This document shows positions 7,499 through 10,098 of a stretch of 10,098 bases of DNA, piece after piece. The position numbers and the translations under genes were made by a program. Numbering within the stretch: position 1 is the stretch's first letter; every line of letters starts with the position of its first letter. The notes under the pieces are model-generated. The model made no database searches. It was not told where the DNA came from and was given only the letters and a program-made list of their open reading frames with translations. This DNA comes from Thiolapillus brandeum (GTDB lineage: Bacteria; Pseudomonadota; Gammaproteobacteria; Chromatiales; Chromatiaceae). Location of the stretch: positions 1 through 10,098 of the forward strand of contig DRLF01000327.1 of the NCBI GenBank assembly GCA_011051425.1, in the 5' to 3' direction.

Positions 7499-7526
7499 GA
7501 CCCGGTCACAGGCGGTATACCGGGTC
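7499..7526. terminator. Perfect 8-bp stem-loop just after the double glycosyltransferase gene
   Basis: GACCCGGT (7499-7506) and ACCGGGTC (7519-7526) are perfect inverted copies around a 12-nt loop, 18 bp after the stop codon. There is no T-tract directly behind it, so it may protect the 3' end or pause transcription rather than act as a full intrinsic terminator. Confidence 0.4.
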
Positions 7527-7560
7527 GGGCCAGGCTGAATTTCGACCGGAAAGGCTGCAA

Positions 7561-7604
7561 GTCGCTGAAAACAGAAGGTAGCGGACGGACTCTTTTGGTT
7601 TTTT
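7561..7604 (+). terminator. Weak bulged hairpin with T-rich tail
   Basis: GTCGCT (7561-7566) can pair with AGCGGAC (7580-7586) with one bulged G. After four bases comes a T-rich run with two interrupting Gs at 7591-7604. The stem is short, so this is a weak candidate for the end of the sulfotransferase-glycosyltransferase unit. No gene was found between 7481 and 7775; besides the hairpins and promoter listed I see nothing else there. Confidence 0.3.
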
Positions 7605-7657
7605 ACAGCATTCTCGAGCAAGGGGAAAAGTCTGCAGGATTTGAAGTAAGTCGCGTT

Positions 7658-7687
7658 TTGTCAAAGTATTGCAACTTTTCCCATAAA
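7658..7687 (+). promoter_or_regulatory. Candidate sigma-70-like promoter of the secreted-protein gene
   Basis: TTGTCA (7658-7663) matches the -35 consensus at five of six bases and CATAAA (7682-7687) the -10 at four of six, spaced 18 bp. Transcription would start near 7694, giving a leader of about 80 nt. The -10 overlaps the left arm of an inverted repeat, which suggests regulation. This is an inference from match counts by eye. Confidence 0.35.
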
Positions 7688-7707
7688 TCACGGTCACATG
7701 GGAAAGT
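7674..7707. promoter_or_regulatory. Inverted repeat over the candidate -10 and start site (operator-like or leader hairpin)
   Basis: TTTCCCAT (7677-7684) pairs perfectly with ATGGGAAA (7698-7705) around a 13-nt spacer. Two more pairs outside a single bulged T extend it to ten pairs. No T-run follows, so it is not an ordinary terminator. Placement over the probable -10 and transcription start fits a dimeric repressor site or a 5' leader hairpin. Confidence 0.4.
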
Positions 7708-7775
7708 TTCCTGAAAAACAGCATGAATGATTCCGAAAGGCCGGTGAATTCTGCTGAAACGAGAGAGTGCGCCCC

Positions 7776-8516
7776 ATGACCCGACCGGACAGCCATCCCC
7801 ACAGTATTCTTAAATCCTTTGTTCCCGCAGCCGCGGCTTTGCTGCTGTTTCCCGCCGGCGAAGCCGCTGTCGCCATGGATACCCAGGCAGCAGAAGCGGC
7901 AGGCACGCCTGTTGTCCTTCAGGATGAGCGTTTCAGTATCGACTGCGCAGTGGCTGCCGTGCAAATGGGCGCAGATGGCTCGCTGGTGCTTGAAGAAAGC
8001 ACCTGCAGCACCCTGGTGACGGTGGGTGAGACAGGCACCCTGAAGTTTTCTACCGGAGGTCAAACCACCCACAGCTGTACCTTTGAGGGTATGACCATGG
8101 ATGCCCAGGGACACATGACGGTTCGTACCACCGGCAGCTGTTTTGCCGACAGCGATCTGGATGAGATACCTGATTTCCTCGATCCGTTCAGCCAGGAAAA
8201 GGCGACGGCTGAGTGTCTGCTGCAGGGAGAGTCGCCGGATGAGTCGGTCAGTCTTTCGGCTGCGAATTACGGTGCAGACGCCACCTGTGCCCTGCCGGCG
8301 CCCAACCGCCTGGTTGCAGCAAATACAGTTGTAGGTGCTGTGGACGCGGCGGCTAATGTGGATTTCCGTGCAACGGACGGCATTGATGTACTGGGAGCCA
8401 CTGTGGCTGGAGGCAGCGTTTTCACGCTGGGAGGCGATGATCAGGGGCGGCCGACGGTACGCATCTGGGGGCCGTTTTCCGTCAAAGCGGGCAGTACCTT
8501 TGCTGTACATCCCTAG
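7776..8516 (+). CDS. Secreted six-cysteine protein of unknown function with a calcium-loop-like motif
   Basis: I do not recognise a named family. From the ATG at 7776 it has 246 residues. That start is preferred over the in-frame GTG at 7767 because the purine run GAGAGAG (7761-7767) lies 8 bp before the ATG. The N-terminus looks like a Sec signal peptide: His/Lys-containing n-region, hydrophobic FVPAAAALLLFPAG, then AVA as a possible cleavage site, so it is probably periplasmic or outside the cell. The mature part has six cysteines (IDC, STC, HSC, GSC, AEC, ATC), enough for three disulfides. DSDLDEIPDFLD (residues 125-136) resembles the acidic calcium loops of thrombospondin type-3 repeats, here as a single copy. 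The C-terminal end (ATDGIDVLGATV ... GPFSVKAGSTF) resembles short beta-rich tails seen in secreted bacterial proteins, where a GF-x-V-x-x-G-x-x-F pattern recurs. It has its own apparent promoter and lies between glycan genes; a link to the glycan is only contextual. Confidence 0.75.
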   Translation: MTRPDSHPHSILKSFVPAAAALLLFPAGEAAVAMDTQAAEAAGTPVVLQDERFSIDCAVAAVQMGADGSLVLEESTCSTLVTVGETGTLKFSTGGQTTHSCTFEGMTMDAQGHMTVRTTGSCFADSDLDEIPDFLDPFSQEKATAECLLQGESPDESVSLSAANYGADATCALPAPNRLVAANTVVGAVDAAANVDFRATDGIDVLGATVAGGSVFTLGGDDQGRPTVRIWGPFSVKAGSTFAVHP

Positions 8517-8567
8517 ATTGTGATGTTTTGACCTGGCTGCTCCATACCCTGTCTGATTGTGAGAACC

Positions 8568-8598
8568 GGGCGGGAATGATAATCTGAGTGTCCCGCCC
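8568..8598. terminator. Perfect 8-bp GC-rich inverted repeat between secreted-protein and acyltransferase genes
   Basis: GGGCGGGA (8568-8575) and TCCCGCCC (8591-8598) are perfect inverted copies around a 15-nt loop, about 50 bp after the previous stop and 23 bp before the acyltransferase ATG. No T-run follows. The loop contains GATAAT (8578-8583), a five-of-six match to a -10 box, but the only -35-like TTGTGA (8557-8562) is 15 bp away. It may be a weak terminator, an attenuator or an operator; the sequence does not decide. Confidence 0.4.
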
Positions 8599-8621
8599 AC
8601 TTCTTCAATGCCCCAAAGCCG

Positions 8622-9824
8622 ATGCCTGTTACCGATTCCCTTTACCGGCTGGAAAAAGAAGGCGTCAGTGCCCGCATCTACCTCGATTCTCTTACCGGCC
8701 TGCGTGGGGTGGCCGCACTCTGGGTGGCTGTCTGGCATGTGTGGGGATTTGCCGGACGCCCGGTGTACCGGTTTGACATCTGGGATACGACCTTTGATCT
8801 GACGCCCCTGGTGCGTACCGGCTGGGCGGGGGTGGATGTATTCTTTGTGCTGTCCGGATTCGTGCTGGGCCTTGCCTATTGCCAGGCGTGGCTGGGAAAC
8901 CGTCCACCCGTGCGCACCGCCGAGTATTTCCGGCGGCGCCTTTTGCGGGTGCTGCCTGCCTATTGGGTGCAGATAGCCGTGTTGCTGCTGGTGATGCTGG
9001 CGGCTGGCGTCGGTTTGCCTGCAGGCAGGGATGTGCTGGCCCAGGTGCTGATGGTGCACAATCTGTTCGGTGAACCTTCCACCCAGCTGAATCCCGTGTA
9101 CTGGACGCTGCCGGTGGAATTCGATTTCTACCTGCTGTTGCCTTTGCTGGCGTTCCTGTTTGCGCCGCGCCTCTGGGTGTGGCTGTTGCTGCCGTCGGTG
9201 TTGCTGGTGGTGCTCTATCGCTACGGTCTGTTCCAGTATGCCCTGCATGATCTGCCTGTCGGTCAGAAGGTGTGGTGGCTGAATCAGTTGCCGGGCAGGC
9301 TGGACCAGTTCGTTTCCGGCATGGCGGCCGCGTGGCTCTATTCCCTGGCGCGGGAAAAAGGTTTCGGGCAGTCGCGCCTCTATCACTGGCGGGCCGTGTT
9401 GCTTACGGCCGGTATTGCCGGCATGGCGCTGCTGGCCTGGTTCATTCATATCACGCAACCCATCGGTGCAGTCAATGTGGAGGGGCTGACCTACTGGGGA
9501 GGACACTGGTCGCTCTTCATCTGGCACAGCCTGTTCGGCCTGTGTATTGCACTGATGGTGCTGGCGGCTGCGCTGGGGCTGGGTGTGACTGACAGGCTGC
9601 TCGCCAACCGGGTGATCATGTATCTGGGGATCATCAGCTACAGCCTCTATCTGTGGCACTTTCCCCTGGTCAAATGGCTGCATCAGGCGAAGCTGCCGGT
9701 ATTGCTGCCAGATGCGCCGCTGCTCAACGGGCTGCTCTGGGCGGCCCTGCCGGTGCTGCTGGTTTCCTCGCTTTCCTACTGGGTGGTGGAGCGGCCTTTC
9801 CTGCGCCTGCGTCATTCCCGCTGA
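8622..9824 (+). CDS. Acyltransferase 3 family membrane O-acyltransferase (OafA/YrhL-like)
   Basis: Inner-membrane protein of 400 residues with about ten hydrophobic segments, normal for the acyltransferase-3 family that moves acetyl or other acyl groups onto sugars of O-antigens, capsules, Nod factors or peptidoglycan. Seen: LTGLRGVAALWVAVWHV (24-40) with the conserved Arg28 and His39; GVDVFFVLSGF (70-80); FRRRLLRVLPAYW (103-115); YWTLPVEF (160-167); YLGIISYSLYLWHFPL (334-349); and ERPF near the C-terminus (390-393). No fused SGNH domain is present, so the protein is the membrane part only. The ATG at 8622 has no clear Shine-Dalgarno, but the conserved first helix begins only about 25 residues in, so the start cannot be much later. 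Given the upstream glycosyltransferases and sulfotransferase, decoration of the same glycan is plausible but not shown; it appears to be a separate transcription unit. Confidence 0.92.
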   Translation: MPVTDSLYRLEKEGVSARIYLDSLTGLRGVAALWVAVWHVWGFAGRPVYRFDIWDTTFDLTPLVRTGWAGVDVFFVLSGFVLGLAYCQAWLGNRPPVRTAEYFRRRLLRVLPAYWVQIAVLLLVMLAAGVGLPAGRDVLAQVLMVHNLFGEPSTQLNPVYWTLPVEFDFYLLLPLLAFLFAPRLWVWLLLPSVLLVVLYRYGLFQYALHDLPVGQKVWWLNQLPGRLDQFVSGMAAAWLYSLAREKGFGQSRLYHWRAVLLTAGIAGMALLAWFIHITQPIGAVNVEGLTYWGGHWSLFIWHSLFGLCIALMVLAAALGLGVTDRLLANRVIMYLGIISYSLYLWHFPLVKWLHQAKLPVLLPDAPLLNGLLWAALPVLLVSSLSYWVVERPFLRLRHSR

Positions 9825-9850
9825 CCCTGCCGGGCAGTATATGGGATAAT
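9821..9850 (+). promoter_or_regulatory. Candidate sigma-70 promoter overlapping the acyltransferase stop codon
   Basis: CTGACC (9821-9826; four of six to TTGACA) and GATAAT (9845-9850; five of six to TATAAT) are 18 bp apart. The stop TGA of the acyltransferase gene is inside the -35 box. It would start transcripts near 9857, about 32 nt before the downstream ATG. It is the best-matching promoter I saw in the window. Confidence 0.5.
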
Positions 9851-9888
9851 TCCCGAAACACTTCCAAATTGCACAAAGGTAGGATTTT

Positions 9889-10098
9889 ATGGCGGATACA
9901 CCCAGCAGGGATGAACAGATACTGAGCATGATCGATGAGTTTGTCGCCGTGGCGAACCGGCTCAAGGACGAAGGCAACGATACCGACCTGGTGAATGCCG
10001 CCTTCATGCTCGCTTCAGGAAACTATGCCACTTTTCTTGCCGCCGGCAATCAGGGTTACCTGAAGGAAGACGGCATACGCAAGATTGCAGAGGCCTAC
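9889..10098 (+). CDS. DUF3144-like protein, 3'-truncated by the window edge
   Basis: Too short for an easy call, but 70 codons are open from the ATG at 9889 to the right edge. The purine-rich AAGGTAGGA (9876-9884) lies just upstream as ribosome site. The product begins MADTPSRDEQILSMIDEFVA and continues VANRLKDEGNDTDLVNAAFMLASGNYATFLAAGNQ. The pattern of an acidic start, a helix with DEFVxxAN, then D-x-x-x-V-x-x-AFM-x-A and Y-x-x-F-x-A fits the small proteobacterial DUF3144 family as I remember it; those proteins are about 80 to 100 residues, so most of the gene is visible. No signal peptide or membrane segment, so cytoplasmic. Function is unknown for the family. It has its own probable promoter and no evident tie to the glycan genes. 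Confidence 0.7.
   Translation, partial: MADTPSRDEQILSMIDEFVAVANRLKDEGNDTDLVNAAFMLASGNYATFLAAGNQGYLKEDGIRKIAEAY

Noticed and set aside
5648..7621. 657-codon open frame on the minus strand opposite the double glycosyltransferase
   Set aside because: Antisense to well-conserved GT2 and GT4 motifs; its composition (Gln, His, Arg rich) is that of a codon-bias shadow.
7481..7775. Possible small RNA or leader peptide in the spacer before the secreted-protein gene
   Set aside because: Two hairpins and T-rich sequence are present, but no paired promoter for an RNA ending there and no short frame with a convincing ribosome site were seen.
7506..10007. 833-codon open frame on the minus strand across the secreted-protein and acyltransferase genes
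   Set aside because: It runs antisense to two genes with clear signal-peptide or family motifs, is rich in His/Gln/Arg in the manner of high-GC shadow frames, and crosses several intergenic signals. No domain is recognisable.

Overview
The window reads as a piece of a gammaproteobacterial chromosome. It has high GC content and strong CTG/GGC codon preference. Genes are tightly packed, with ATGA start/stop overlaps, and the last gene is a probable DUF3144 protein, a family I associate with proteobacteria. I cannot name the species; a sulfur-oxidising or marine gammaproteobacterium is only a guess. Nothing looks like an rRNA, tRNA, CRISPR array, insertion sequence or phage.

Left part (1-2160, plus strand): an export operon. 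The 3' end of an alkaline-phosphatase/sulfatase-fold gene cut by the window edge is followed by an ABC-2 permease and its ATPase. Both junctions are 4-bp ATGA overlaps. This is the layout of ABC-dependent export of a polysaccharide or glycolipid (Wzm/Wzt, KpsM/KpsT, TagG/TagH type).

Middle part (2142-7480): a lone minus-strand gene for a 619-residue protein overlaps the ATPase gene tail to tail by 19 bp. It combines a PqqD-like N-terminal domain (my pattern reading), a GT-A glycosyltransferase-like core with DDD and NED motifs, and a helical tail. Divergent from it runs a two-gene unit: a sulfotransferase whose C-terminus is a coiled coil built from four 21-residue repeats, coupled by ATGA to a 732-residue GT2-GT4 double glycosyltransferase. 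Together these genes suggest assembly, sulfation and export of a surface glycan.

Right part (7481-10098): a 295-bp spacer with two hairpins and a promoter-like segment precedes a secreted six-cysteine protein of unknown function with one calcium-loop-like motif. After another hairpin-bearing spacer comes a membrane O-acyltransferase of the acyltransferase-3 family, which could acylate the same glycan. A good sigma-70-like promoter then precedes a DUF3144-like gene cut by the right edge.

The most unusual item is the PqqD-like/glycosyltransferase fusion, followed by the repeat coiled coil on the sulfotransferase.
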